Assembly: GCA_944472155.2 (NCBI GenBank)
Contig: OX235273.1
Location: 103,066,582-103,130,581 of the forward strand
DNA: 64,000 bases
Reading direction: 5' to 3'
Origin: Trichobilharzia szidati
Taxonomy: Eukaryota; Platyhelminthes; Trematoda; Strigeidida; Schistosomatidae
Below, piece after piece: positions 40,452-51,276 of the stretch. The notes under the pieces are model-generated. The model had not been told where the DNA came from. It saw nothing but the letters and a program-made list of their open reading frames with translations, and did no database searches. The first letter of the stretch is position 1, and each line of letters starts with the position of its first letter. A program made the position numbers and the translations under genes.

Positions 40452-41390
40452 AACATACTCACCAATGATATTCCTAATTGTGGTGGACTGGATTATGCGT
40501 CAAACAATGGGAAACGAGAAGTCAGGGATATCCCTGACCGACGTGAAGAATCTAGAAGAATTGGATTTCGCGGATGATTTATGTTTGATGTCACACAAAA
40601 TCGAAGACTCACAAGCGAAAACCGACAAACTGATCGAAGAAGCAGCAAAGACAGGACTCCAGGTGAACACAGACGAGATGAAGGTTATGAAAATAACCAA
40701 CCACCACCACCAACAACAGCAGCAACATTCAGCGCCAATCACCATCAACGAGAGGGATTTGAAAGAGGTTACTTCATTCACTTATCTAGGGAGCATTGTC
40801 TCAACTACACGAGGAACCGACGAAGATGTCAAATCGAGAATCAGGAAGGCGAGAAACACATTCATCAACCTGAAACCAATCTGGAAATCTTCATCACTCA
40901 ACATCAACAACAAAATTCGGATTTTCAATACAAACCTCAAGTCAGTCAGTTCTTCTATACGGATCAGAAACTTGGCGGGTCAGAAAGAATATTTCCAACA
41001 GCCTGTTGCAGACCTTTATCAACAACTGTTTTCGCTCTATACCGAAGATCAGATGGCCGGAAAGAATCACAAACAAGAAACTATGGGAACAAACAAAACA
41101 AGAACCAATCGCCCAACAAATATGCAGGAGAAAGTGGAGATGGATTGGACACTCGCTGAGGAGGCCACTGGGTGACATCACGCATCAATGCCTCGAGTGG
41201 AACCCGAAAGGGAAGCGGAGAGTGGGACGTGCAAGGTTGACATGGAAGAGATAGTGTGGAGAGGAGCTGAAACAGTATGGACTAACATGGATGCAGGTGA
41301 AAAGTACAGCAGAAGACAGAAGCAAGTGGAGACGTGCAGTTGAAGCCTTATGTTTCACTAGGAACCCAAGGGAACAATAATAATAATATT
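40452..41390 (+). mobile_element. Non-LTR family R1 with RT palm (FADD) and C-terminus
   Basis: Frame 40,465-41,175: NEKSGISLTDVKNLEELDFA then DDLCLMSHKIEDSQAKTDKL, with FADD at residues 35-38 (40,567-40,578). Then VNTDEMKVMKITNHHHQQQQ (a His/Gln variant of the Gln run), the YLGSIVSTTRGTDEDVKSRI block and, after frameshifts near 40,950 and 41,170, the usual C-terminus with GKRRVGRARLTWKR. The tail ends in AATAATAAT (41,376-41,388). Confidence 0.9.
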
Positions 41391-41540
41391 CATCACCTCT
41401 ATCCTCTCTATGCTCACTTGAAATCCTGTCTTTTCTGCCTGCGTATTCTACCGACTTGTTGGTTTTTTTCACCTGTGGACCTCCAAGTTTGTGCAGTATT
41501 AAAAATAATTCATCTGCACCCTCCAGGGTGTGTTGTATGA
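41391..41540 (-). mobile_element. Non-LTR family R1, small inverted fragment
   Basis: RC reads VKKTNKSVEYAGRKDRISSE, matching the KTDKLVEEAAKTGLQVN segment. It meets the preceding plus-strand copy tail to tail. Confidence 0.55.
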
Positions 41541-41559
41541 TTCTGTTTTTATTACTTTT

Positions 41560-41790
41560 TTATTCCTTTGAGTTCTTAGTGGAATATAGAGCTTCAAACA
41601 TGAGCTTGGAAGTTTTGGTAGCTTTGGTGTCTTTTTTTACGGGGTGGAACTGTTAACTGTTAACGCCCAGCCTTCCCTCTTTACCTGATCGCCTTCATGC
41701 TGAACGAGATTTTAGAAGTCTGGAGATTTAATCCCGGGCCATATACGAGTACTCTGAAGGCTGAACCACTAACCAATTGCATGATTCAGT
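41560..41790 (-). mobile_element. SINE-B copy, minus strand
   Basis: 'TTTGAGTTCTTAGTGGAATA' (tail), 'GCCCAGCCTTCCCTCTTTAC' (body), 'TTTAATCCCGGGCC' (B-box region in RC), 'GAACCACTAACCAATTGC' (A box RC). Confidence 0.55.
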
Positions 41791-42190
41791 CCATCATAAT
41801 CAACAATGTCATCGGGGATAGTAGGCAGCCTTGTCTTACTCCTGTCTTTGCTTCACAGGCTTCGCTGACTGTTCTTTTTGAAACATTTGGCAATGAATCA
41901 CCTGTAGCCACTGAATAGCTGAAAGTTTTGGTCTTTCTAGTGTTAAAGCTTTCCGAATGACTTCGCGGTCAACGTTTTCGAAGCTCTTTTCAAAGTCGGA
42001 TGGGATTCAGGCACAAGCAGTTCAGTGTCATTCAATGTCCTGTTCGATAATGATGATGCATAGTGACGTCATTTGATCCACAAATGATTTGCTTTCCCTG
42101 AATCCAGCTTATTTCGGGGACAACTGCTTGCTGATTAACACATACTACTAAGGTCGATTAGAGTAGTATTCACTGTAGGTAGGAAACTTT
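41791..42190 (-). mobile_element. Non-LTR RT fragment, palm region
   Basis: RC order 'GGCTTCGCTGACTGTTC' (EVSEA-type), a SRQPCL-like palm strand, 'GACTTTGAAAAGAGCTTCGA' (AFDFEKSFEN, the catalytic-Asp motif), then 'GGATTCAGGGAAAGCAAATC' (GFRESKS). This resembles the R1 N-terminal RT part seen at 55.2 kb. Confidence 0.6.
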
Positions 42191-42625
42191 TCTTAGGTTT
42201 TTCCAGATATGTATTTTTGCACAAACGCACACATACACACACATTGTATTAATCCCTTACTTTCAGAAATAGTTGAAGTGTCAATCTTCAAATACACACG
42301 GAAACCATATTTGTGTCTGTGCGTGTGTTTGTGTGTGCAGGGTAAGTGTGGAAAGGCAAAAAAATTTGAAATAATTATAACAGTTGTTGTTTGCGGCTAA
42401 ATTTATCTTCTTCTTCTTCTCTGTCTAGTCTACACACTATTGTGTCATTCCCACTGTTAATATAATTATAATGATTCGAGTGATGGACTTAATTTAAAAA
42501 AAAGTGTGAACTGAAAGTGAACAGAACGGACAAACAGTCAAACAGGAATGAAATATCACTAATTCAATTATGCCTGAAACTGAATAAGTTAAAATCACTG
42601 GTCCATGAAAGAAATATATAATTGT
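42191..42625. other. No gene seen
   Basis: CA- and TG-rich patches (42,228-42,245, 42,314-42,340), a TTC run (42,410-42,422), otherwise AT-rich. Confidence 0.45.
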
Positions 42626-42627
42626 AT

Positions 42628-42970
42628 TCATATAATTCCCATGAGTTTTGAGGGGAACACAGTGGGGCTTCAACAGCACATCTCCGTTTTGTCCTGTCCT
42701 CTGCAGTCCACTTCAGTTGACTCCAGGATTGTTCATAAGCTCTCAGCTCCTCCTCACACTACAACCTCCATTTCACCCTTCGACACATAACCCTTGTCAC
42801 CGTCTCCCATTCGGGTTCCATGACTGCCACTTGATATCACTCAACAGTTTCTTCAGAGTGTGGTTGATTCATTCTCATTTCCATTGGCATTTTTGTTGAG
42901 CAATAGGTTCTTGATTTATTTGTTCCCAGAGTTTCCTGTTGGTAATTCTTTCTGAGCATCTAATCTTGAA
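42628..42970 (-). mobile_element. Non-LTR family R1, C-terminal part
   Basis: Begins (RC end) with 'CCATGAGTTTTGAGGGGAAC'. The VTWRR..EEELRA block, 'CCATTCGGGTTCCATGA' (WNPNG) and 'CCCAGAGTTTCCTGTTGG' (the NKKLWE.. region) follow in order. Frames broken. Confidence 0.7.
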
Positions 42971-43470
42971 AAGATTGTGATGAGTAAACAAAGACTATTC
43001 TTTTTAACAACTTCCTAGAGCAACTGCCCTTATACATATAAGTTTATCTGCTCCCTGTGGGGCCAGTTTTATTAGCCATCACTGTGAGGATTAAACTTTT
43101 TCGTACTCAAGGATGCCTGCCGGTGTAGCCAACTAATGGTGTAGCAAAAATCATCAGCACTTATATGTAATAAATCACCCAGGAAAAACAGGTCACAAGG
43201 TCAGAAACGAGGAGTCTTTTTCTATCATGTGTTCAGTATAAAAATTACCTAGAACTTCTAGTCACCGAGTGACCCAAACAGCAAAGGAGGCTATAAATGG
43301 CTTAAAACAACGGGAAACCTGTGTGCAGAAGAAATAAGCCCAATCACTATAATAATAACAATAGCTTAATTGTGAACGATGCTTATATAATGTACAGAAT
43401 TTTCAGCGGAGTTAATTATATAATATTTTCTCTTCATTCAAGATCATCGATTATTATTATTATTATTGTA
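42971..43470. other. Hairpin repeat copy (42,972-43,010) and unassigned DNA
   Basis: 'GAGTAAACAAAGACTATTCT' matches the minus form of the short repeat at 6990. The remainder, including an AATAATAAC-rich patch at ~43,350, has no gene I can support. Confidence 0.4.
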
Positions 43471-43474
43471 TCCT

Positions 43475-43845
43475 TTAATTCCTACAGGAACATAGGGCTT
43501 CAGCCGTGCGTCTCCATTGCGTTCGGTTCTCTGCTAGAGTCTTCGCCTGGCTCCAAGTTTGCCCAAACGTTTTCATCTCCTCTTCACATGACCTCCTCCA
43601 AGTCACCCTGGAACTGACGACCAACTCGCCGCTTCCCTTTCGGGTTCCACTCGAGCAATGTCTTGTCTAGTGATGTCACTCACTTGATGGTTTCCTCAGA
43701 GTATGGCCAATCCATCTCCATTTCTTCCTGCCTATTTGTTTCACAATCGGTCCCTGGTTGGTTCGCTCCCAGAGATCCCTGTTGCTGATCTTTTCTGGCC
43801 ATCTGATCTTGAGTATTGAGCGAAGGCAACTGTTAATGATCATCG
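43475..43845 (-). mobile_element. Non-LTR family R1, C-terminal part, inverted
   Basis: The minus frame 43,888-43,676 reads [20 protein letters not shown] then [32 protein letters not shown]. After a shift the EWNPKGKRRVGR block (RC of 43,628-43,656) and the end 'GTTCCTGTAGGAATT' follow. ATT repeats abut the 3' end at 43,452-43,469, in keeping with an ATA-type tail. Confidence 0.8.
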
Positions 43846-44835
43846 AATAAAGGATCAATTGGGAGTTGATCACGTGACACAGTTCCATCTGACCTGAGGT
43901 GCGAACCCATCAATTATGATATTTGTTCTCTTTCTTTTTTGAGAAATACGCAACATTTTATTGAATGCCAATTGTAGAAAGTTCAGATTTACATTCTGTG
44001 AACAAAGGACACCATTCAAGAATGGTCTTCTGGCGTATTGGAATAAGCTGCCATCTAGGGTAATGCTTTCTCATATGTCTATTAAAAACTTGAGAATAAA
44101 CAGGTTTTAAATGTTCTAAATGCCCGCCAAGGTAAACAATACGGTTAGAAGTCATGTTTTAATAGATTTAAACAAACTGAGTAAGAGAAGTTATATGTAA
44201 TATATTGATGGAGTTTTAGGCAGCCCACATTTTAAGCAGGCTGCCTATTGTTGTCCTAGCCTGTTGTGGAGTCTTTAAGTTCGTAAACACCGTATTATAT
44301 CATACCTTTTAGGTGTATCCTTCCGTTGTGCGTGTATAAATTCCCTGTATCCCTTATTTATTATCACATTTGTATAAACAAACCTCTTATTTGAGGACAT
44401 GATTCAACATATTACTAGTTCGCGGAAGAAGCTAACTAGAATTCAGATTCAGAATGATTCGCTTTCCTGAGCTAAGTCAAACTGATGATGAGCTCAAGCA
44501 AAACGGCCCTCAGGGTTTTAAGTCATTTCAGCAAGGCTGTCTAGCAAGCAGTACTAGCTGTGGCGTAAAGGTTATCCAACTACTCGGTAAGTAGTATGTA
44601 CTGTGATTCATTCACGCTTAGTTTCTTGTTTTTTCTTTATGGTGACATATCTTGACTTGAATAATTTCAGTCTCGGAAGGAAACTGTGCTGAAATTCCCC
44701 CTTAAACTGTGACATTTCTTTCCTGTTTTTGACAATTATTCAATGTTATGCATCTACAAACAACTCAGAGCAAGAAGGAAGATTTCTATAGACAACTGTG
44801 AATAGTAACGGATAAGATCCCAAATTACGTATCAT
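43846..44835. other. Unassigned; one unexplained 65-codon frame at 44,155-43,958 (minus)
   Basis: The frame starts with ATG after a stop and a fair acceptor-like tract, and reads VYLGGHLEHLKPVYSQVF then RKHYPRWQLIPIRQKTILEW. It contains several Trp, His and Arg residues, which is atypical for random AT-rich translation. I do not recognise it; it may be a transposase or retroelement piece. The rest of the interval has no feature. Confidence 0.3.
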
Positions 44836-44839
44836 CGTT

Positions 44840-45525
44840 GTTATCATCTTGGGTTCTGAGTAGAACACAGGGAGTCATCAGTACACCTCCATTCTTTCCT
44901 ATTCTCTGCAGTCCTCTATAGCTTGTCTCCACAATTGCCTACAGTCCCTCATCTCCCTCTCACACAATATTTGTCACATTACCCGCGGATATACGTCCAA
45001 CCCATCGTTTACTGTTCGGGTTCCACTCGAAGAGGTGGCGTCTTATGTCATTCAGTCTTTCCCTCAGCGTGTATCAGATACATCTCCATCTAGATTAGGC
45101 ATATATTCTGAGCAGTACGTTCTTGGTTGACCCTATTCCTGTCACAGCTTCTTATCGCTATTCTTTGCTAGCCAGCTCTCTTGCCTTCAGTAATGAAAAA
45201 AACCTGTGGATTCAATTATTCTGTAGCCTGTTGAAAATGCTTTTCGTGACGGTTGTGCCGTGTTTTTGACACCCATATAGATTAAAGGACCTAATAGTGT
45301 TGTTGAAAATTGAAATTTAGTTCATCTTGCCTTTGATGTCATTATCCGTGCTGCCTGTCGCTGAAACACTACTGCCTAGATAAGTGGAAAAAGTGACCTC
45401 TTTCCAGTTTCTCCCATTGATGGTGATAGATACTTCTTGTTGTTGGCTGGATGCCTATCTTCACTGCCTCTCTATGGTCACTTGAAGTCCTTTCTTAGCT
45501 GTTCTCTATAAGAAGAAAGAAGTAA
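44840..45525 (-). mobile_element. Non-LTR family R1, decayed but long
   Basis: RC order from 45,525: ENS.ERTSSDHREAVKIGIQ, then QQEVSITINGRNWKEVTFST-like (YLG region), NTIRSFNLYGCQKHGTTVTK and the WPERI-equivalent (45,150-45,190). Then come WNPNSKRWVG (RC of 45,000-45,030) and the family end at 44,848. No Gln run is present here. Confidence 0.7.
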
Positions 45526-46369
45526 TTAGGAGCAGTGATATTTTCACATGGAAGCTGGTCTTCTTTTTGACATATAATCATTTTATAAAGACTTCATTGT
45601 TAACTAGGAATTTTCGTGGTTGTTCAAATAGAAACACTGGTCACTTTTAGTTAGGTATTTAACATTTGAAATTTTAAAATCTACGTCAACCATACACACA
45701 AACACACATAGGCACATACGTCTACCCAGAATAGAATAACATTGACAGAAATATACGAAGTCAATGTCAAAAGAAAATTATTGAATAATAAATAGTCACA
45801 TTCTGTACTTTTGTTGTCAGATATACACAGATATTTCTAAAATTCTGCAAGCCATTTGTCATTTGTTTTCAAATACAACTGCAAAAGTGGAGGTAGAACC
45901 ATTGGACATTGATTCAAATTTTAAAACGGTCAACTTAAGGCGAATTTCAAATTGAACTGTAACAGATACGCTTCTAGTATTTTGAAAACCTAGGTAAAGG
46001 TTGGGTGGTAGAAAAAGAAACCTGAAAACTTATTCACTTATATTGGATAGCTTGAAAACCAGATGTCTCAAGGTTAAGTAGACAGGGGAATATCTAAGGC
46101 AGAGATGATGGATGTTTCAAAACTTTTATGAGTCAAATAATACAATCTGACCTGAATACTTAACATTATCCTACAAAAACATTGTGTCTTTTTAATGAAT
46201 TGAAAATTGGTAGTGTGGTTATATGATGCTTGGGATTTTGAATGAAAAGCGGAAATCAGAAAGATAGGTCTGGCAAGGATTACAAACCTGCTATACAGCA
46301 TGCAAAGAATGAATTGCAGAATGTACACATTAAAGCATAGGAAAAAATAATATGACAGTTGTAGTGAAG
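45526..46369. other. No recognisable feature
   Basis: AT-rich DNA with a CACA-rich patch at ~45,690-45,715. Confidence 0.4.
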
Positions 46370-46870
46370 AGAATTTGGTTTTCAACGAAGCCATCGATTA
46401 GGCTGTTCATTTGTGTGTATCTACAGTAAAGAGGTTAAGATGTTCCAAAACTAATACTGGTCTAGAGGCAAGTAATAACCAATAACAAGATTAAAAATAG
46501 GGAATACAAATACAATGACAAGAAAATAAAGAGGGGTTTCGGATAAATAACGTAATCGGATATGCAGACTGACTGTTTATTTATCATGACCATGGTAAAG
46601 ACAAGAGTTGGACATACTTCTTTTGAATACACAGGGTTGGCTTGAATTTTTTAAATCCCTAGGGTTTCAGATGTACACAGATGCCTTGATCTCACTCCCT
46701 TTGAGAGGTTTTAATACGGTATTCTGTAGGACTTTGAAAGATTTTTCAGATGAAGCTGAATGTTCTAAGTTCACGAGGTGCTCTGCTATCAAAAGATGGA
46801 TACACTTCCGCTATGTATTCAGAACAAGTAAGTCCAGTCTTTGTCTTTACCATACCAGTCAGTTTACTCA
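46370..46870 (-). mobile_element. PLE C-terminus and 3' region
   Basis: The minus frames read HLLIAEHLVNLEHSASSEKS then FKVLQNTVLKPLKGSEIKA. After a shift, KFKPTLCIQKKYVQLLSLPW ends at a TGA at ~46,586. This is the PLE GIY-YIG end. 46,370-46,580 is then its 3' untranslated part, shared with 8478-8612. It is the same family as the 5.3 kb fragment by its C-terminal wording. Confidence 0.7.
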
Positions 46871-46884
46871 GTAAATATTAGGCG

Positions 46885-47212
46885 TCTCAGGATTTCATCC
46901 TGAGCTGACATCGGTTAGAATAGCACTAGAAGATCTGGAAGTACTGAACAGCTGTTTAGTCATAGTTTAGGACTAACCATCAGTACGCATCCACCGCCAG
47001 GGTTCGAACCCAGTACCTTCGGGTTACAAGGTGAGCTAGTAAACACTTCAGCCGCTGTCGATCCGATCCAAACACACATGAATTCCAACTTCTGCCAGTC
47101 CACGATATAGCGCAACCAGCTAGCCAATGTCATCCGCGCAGAGTATTTGTCCTCACACTCGATGTCAGCTCATGATGAAATCCTGTAACCAATCGAATCC
47201 CTGCAAGGCACA
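46885..47212 (-). mobile_element. SINE-A, near full-length, short distal module
   Basis: Left inverted end from 46,888. Ribozyme block 46,940-46,985: CTGATGG, GGTTAG spacer drift, TAAACTA loop and CTAAACAGCTGTTC, with the GGAC strand lost. Thr-like head (GGTTCGAACCC, 47,000-47,010) and right inverted end (to ~47,205). It contains 'CAGCTCATGATGAAATCCTG' at the right end. Confidence 0.75.
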
Positions 47213-47535
47213 ATGAAGTTATTATTATTCGATTATGCTTTTTATGCAGTTTTCCTGTTTATTTTTCCTACTATTACATTTTTAATCCCTATTTGTAATT
47301 TCATTATTCGTTAAAGTTTGGCTCTCAGTCGGAAATGGTTCTGGACCGTTTTCATCCCTCTGTTATATATTGACAAATGTACATCCTAGTTTAAGCTTAA
47401 TTGAGAAGAAAATTTTCTTCACTGCGACCGTGTTTCTGTTTGTTTCTTAAATCAGAATGAACTGTTTTCCTAAATGATCTTTAGTGGATATATGTTAGGT
47501 CAATTCGATGTCATCTGGACATAATTATCATTAGC
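47213..47535. other. No recognisable feature
   Basis: AT-rich DNA; 'GAAGAAAATTTTCTTCACT' at 47,402 is a short inverted repeat also seen near 8480. Confidence 0.35.
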
Positions 47536-47539
47536 ATAG

Positions 47540-47980
47540 TGACCACATTGCAAACTTGACTGATCGAATTCAGTCTGCAGTAAACAAAAGACTAGACAAA
47601 TGACAGTAGTTAGTGCCCAAACAAAAGTATCTAATACAGTCCTGCAGGTGGTCAATCACGAGTTCGAATAGCTCAGTGATAACGTCTCTGACTACAGTAT
47701 CGGGTGACGCGAGTTTGAATCTCAGAAGGGACATGAATTCCTTCAAGATGGTTGCAGATACGCCTTGCTGACTACTAGTGAGTGCAAACTAGTACGAAAC
47801 CCAGGTCGAGTGGGGTTTCCTGCAGATTGCCTCCAACCATCTAATACCAACAATTCACAGTGCATCGTGATGGCGAGCCACCTAGTGGCATGGTGACCAC
47901 ATTGCAAACTTGACTGATTGAATTCAGTCTGCAATAAACAAAGGACTCGACACGTGCTACTAGTTAATTTCCGATCAAAA
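47540..47980 (+). mobile_element. SINE-C copy with flanking direct repeats
   Basis: A ~65-base segment ('GACCACATTGCAAACTTGAC' .. 'TAAACAAA') occurs at 47,541-47,603 and again at 47,898-47,960. Between them lie the tRNA-like head (AATAGCTCAGTGATAACG, B box GTTTGAATCTC) and the hammerhead-like block at 47,767-47,807 (CTGACTA.., loop AAACTA, GAAAC, CCAGGTC). Confidence 0.6.
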
Positions 47981-48300
47981 GTTTAGTTATCATTCATTTG
48001 AAATCTGATCTTTTCTACTATTTCGTATAACTCATGTTAAGATGAGGAAAAAAGTGTGAGCAGAAATTCACCAGGGATCTTTGAGCACTACAGTCCGACT
48101 TCCAAAAGAACAGTCACCCGCCAGAATTAGTCATGGCATGAAAACCCAGTGAAGAGGCTAAGCCTAACATTTGAAACTTAAATCATTAACCAACCTACCT
48201 GCCTGCCTACCAATGAATCATCAAAATATTTGTTTTATCATTATTGAAAACTGATCAGTACTGACAATTATTACATATATTTTGTTTAAAAATCAGTGAT
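47981..48300. other. No recognisable feature
   Basis: AT-rich single-copy-looking DNA. Confidence 0.35.
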
Positions 48301-48307
48301 CATTACA

Positions 48308-48540
48308 TGTTGGTGGCACAGCGGTAGAATGCTCACCGACCACGCATGTAGTCCGGAGTTAGATCCCCGGCTACGGACGCACTCCTCTACCTAGCTAAGA
48401 CAGTAATAATACTGGTAAAGAGTGAAGGTTGGACATGAGGCTAACAACCCAATCTTGTAAAAATAAACACCACTGCTACCGGAACTTCAAGCCTTTAGCT
48501 TGAAGCCTTATGTTCCACTGTGAACGTAAATGAATAAGAA
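48308..48540 (+). mobile_element. SINE-B, full-length
   Basis: Gly-tRNA-like head TTGGTGGCACAGCGGTAGAA then TGC..., GGAGTTAGATCCCCGGC at B-box spacing; body 'AGACAGTAATAATACTGGTA'; 'TGAGGCTAACAACCC'; tail 'TAGCTTGAAGCCTTATGTTC'. It ends in an A-rich run (48,533-48,545), as expected for a retroposed SINE. Confidence 0.75.
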
Positions 48541-48940
48541 AAAAATCATTGACTAGAGGAAAAAGTCACAGAAAAACTTATTGATGGTTCAGTTTTTCTT
48601 TGAAAAAAAAGAATGTTTTTTCGTATTCACCTTATCTGAGAGATAAATTTGGGAGGAAAGTGTAAAAATATTTTGAATTCATTAATGTGTCTTACTTGCG
48701 AGGTGAAATTTCTTCATAAATCAAAAAATTAAAGGAAGAAAATTGAAGAAAACTAACTGAAAAAGTCGATAGTTTTGAATGTGAAAAAATAGACGACGTT
48801 GAACAGATGTTTTCATCTTTTCTTGGAGAAAAAAATACTTTTCAGGAGTGTATATTCTTGACTCCATCAATTCTACGGATTATTAAAACATATATTTATT
48901 CATACCTGTGACTTCCCACTGATATTAATATTATTTTTAT
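48541..48940. other. No recognisable feature
   Basis: Very A-rich (many GAAAAA runs). No gene. Confidence 0.4.
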
Positions 48941-48944
48941 TCCT

Positions 48945-49390
48945 TTGGGTTATGAGGAGATTAAATGGCTCCATCCTGTTTTCTGTAATCGTCTTCAGTT
49001 GGCTCTGTGATTGTCCATTGGCTCTCATCTCATCCCTGCTCGATCTTACCATGCCATCCTCGGACCCATGACCAGCTCTTTGTTTCTTGTTTGGGTTCTT
49101 ATCTACAGCTTGGCGTGAGAAGTCATTCAGTGGTCTCTTCAGAGTGTGTCTAGCCTATCTTAGTTTCCTTTCGTATATTTTTTGGACAGGAGCACCTAGT
49201 TGCTTCTTTTCACTGTGAAATTTTTCGCCGCCAGTCTTTTTTGGCTGGATGAATTCGTTCAGCCTGTTGAGAATGCTCTTCATGGTGTGTGAAATTTCTG
49301 AAGTATGCAGAAGAAATGAATGGACATCTTTCTTGATAATTCGTATGTTTTCCATTGTGCTGATTACTGCATACATCCATACTGATTTGA
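48945..49390 (-). mobile_element. Non-LTR family R1, 3' half, interrupted by a PLE
   Basis: Minus reading from 49,376: MYAVISTMENIRIIKKDVHS.. then IQPKKTGGEKFHSEKKQLGA and RHTLKRPLNDFSRQA. It finishes at 'CCTTTGGGTTATGAGGAGAT' (48,953). The upstream half of the same element is 50,284-50,650. Confidence 0.75.
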
Positions 49391-50283
49391 TTTTGATGTG
49401 TTTGTGTTCTCTGAGCTCGATAGTTTATTTGCGAAACTTCCATCGCCCTACTAGGCGACATCTTCAGCGCATACTTCAATTTGAATTTAAGTGAGCTTAT
49501 AGATTTCTCCACGAGTTTATTAATCATCTCTCCCGGTGACCTTGGATGTGATTAGTTGGTTTTGTGTGTTTTCACACCTTCTAGGTTACTTGTATTGGAA
49601 CTGATTGTTTCTTTGACTTGAATTGATTCTATGTCAACCAAAAGACTCAACAGCGAAGGAAGACAAAACCAACGTCATCTACAAAATAGTTTGTATCAAC
49701 TGCGAAAAACACTACATTGGCCAAAATGGACGTCCCCTTCATCTTCGTATCACTATCATAAGCTAGCCGTCAAAAGACATGATATCCACTCCCTCATATC
49801 ACTACATACAGACAACCACGGATATCAATTCGATTGGAAGAACGTTCAAACATTAGACAGAGGAAACAACAAGAATGCTAGAGAATTTTTAGAAGCTTGG
49901 CATTCCAGTGAATCATCAATCAATAGACACATCGAGACAGACAAAATTTTCAACAAATTTATCAACCGATAAGAAAGAAACCTCACACACAAAGGGTCAG
50001 AGTTCAAGTCAAAGAAACAATGAGTTGCAATACAAGTAACCTAGAAGGTGTGAAAACACACAAAAATAACCAATCACGCCCGAGGTCACCGGGAGAGATG
50101 ATTAATAAACTTGTGGAGAAATCTAAAAGCTCACTTCAATTCAAATTGAAGTATGCGCTGAAGATGTCGCCTAGTAGGGCGATGGAAGTTTCGCAAATAA
50201 ACTATCGAGCTCAGAGAACACAACTACATCAAAATCATCCACCTGAGCTACAAATCTTCTTTATCATATGCATACTGATTTGA
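49378..50283 (+). mobile_element. PLE insertion with 13-bp target duplication and inverted 5' segment
   Basis: CATACTGATTTGA is present at 49,378-49,390 and 50,271-50,283. 49,391-~49,625 (minus) is an inverted copy of ~49,995-50,235. The middle (49,631-~49,995) holds the GIY-YIG piece of the same family as 26 kb (NHGYQFDWKNVQTLDRGNNK, NAREFLEAWHSSESSINRHI, with a frameshift in the YIG region near 49,760). The right end has the ~40-base tail that the left lacks. Removing the insertion restores a continuous R1 copy, so boundaries are well defined. Confidence 0.9.
50150..50192 (+). ncRNA. Hammerhead-like hairpin in PLE 3' region
   Basis: TGCGCTGAAGA, stem GTCGCCT/GGGCGAT with loop AGTA, then GGAAGTTTCGCA. 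Relative to 27,318 two stem pairs change from T-A to C-G on both sides, keeping pairing. The GAAA element here reads GGAAG, so this copy is probably inactive. Confidence 0.5.
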
Positions 50284-50650
50284 GATCAGGAACATCCTAT
50301 CTAACTTTCCCAACCTGATCCTGAATGGAGTTGACATCTCCACCCGTGGCGTCTGTAATTCAGACAATACTATAAAGGTTAGTGGAAGAGACGACTTCTT
50401 TTAGATTTTCGCATTGATAATGATTGAGGCATGTTGTTACTGGCTGGGTGTCTTCTCCACTTCTGTCCTTTATACTGCTGACTTGAAATCCTGTTTCCTC
50501 TGGTGTTTCTGCCAACTTGTCGGTTTTTGTCTCTGGGTCTTCTGGTTTGCGTGATGTAAAGTCTAGATCCCATAGAATTTTCTTGTCAGTGCTTTGAATG
50601 ACTATCTTCTTGCTCCCCCAGGTCAGTTGCATGGGACATTTTGCAGGAAT
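50284..50650 (-). mobile_element. Non-LTR family R1, 5' part of the interrupted copy
   Basis: The minus frame reads DKKILWDLDFTSRKPEDPET (FADD lost), KTDKLAETPEETGFQVSS, then LNHYQCENLKEVVSSTNLYS (the ITINGRDLKEVTSFTYLGS block). It is continuous with 48,945-49,390 once the PLE is removed. Confidence 0.75.
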
Positions 50651-50995
50651 CAGACAACTAAAATATCACTTACTGTAGTTAGGATCTAAAAGAGTTAATT
50701 AACAAATGCAACTTAAAAGCACTCAAGTCACTGAATGTCATTAGATATACAAAATGGGAAGCTTAAAACAGTGAGTGTCCAGCTACCAGCTGTCATTATG
50801 GCATCCATTCATCTATCATATATGACGAGTTCCTTCATATTTTCTGGCATAACATCATAATAATCAATCCGCTTCAATAGTTAGCATAGATCATATCAGT
50901 CGATATGGGTAATAAATTATGCAATTAAGTGGATTGACATTTTTACAGGAAAAAACCAAAATAATTAATAAACTTTGATTTTTTTTTCAAAAAAA
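50651..50995. other. No recognisable feature
   Basis: AT-rich DNA. Confidence 0.35.
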
Positions 50996-50999
50996 CATT

Positions 51000-51270
51000 C
51001 CTATGATACTTCTAACTGTGGTAAACAGTGGGAAATGAGAGAACGGGCATACTCTTGACCGAAGAAAGTTCCCAAAAGATGTCGACTTTGCGGACGCCTC
51101 CTGCATAATATCGTATAAACTCAAATATCTCCAGGCGAAACTTAACAAGCTGGAAGAAGAAGAAAAAGCCAGAAGCGACAACAGGACTTCTTTTGAGCAC
51201 ATAGAGGACAAAAGTGATGAAGATACTTAACCAGACAACAACAAGAATTTCATACAATCATTCCCTCTTA
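51000..51270 (+). mobile_element. Non-LTR family R1, palm fragment
   Basis: 'TCTTGACCGAAGAAAGTTCC' then 'GATGTCGACTTTGCGGACGC' (DFADA), 'ATATCGTATAAACTCAAATA' (..YKLKYLQAKLNKLEEE). Frames broken. A further short R1-like piece may sit at 51,690-51,800 (ILSTIGGTDEEKN). Confidence 0.6.
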
Positions 51271-51276
51271 TAAAAT

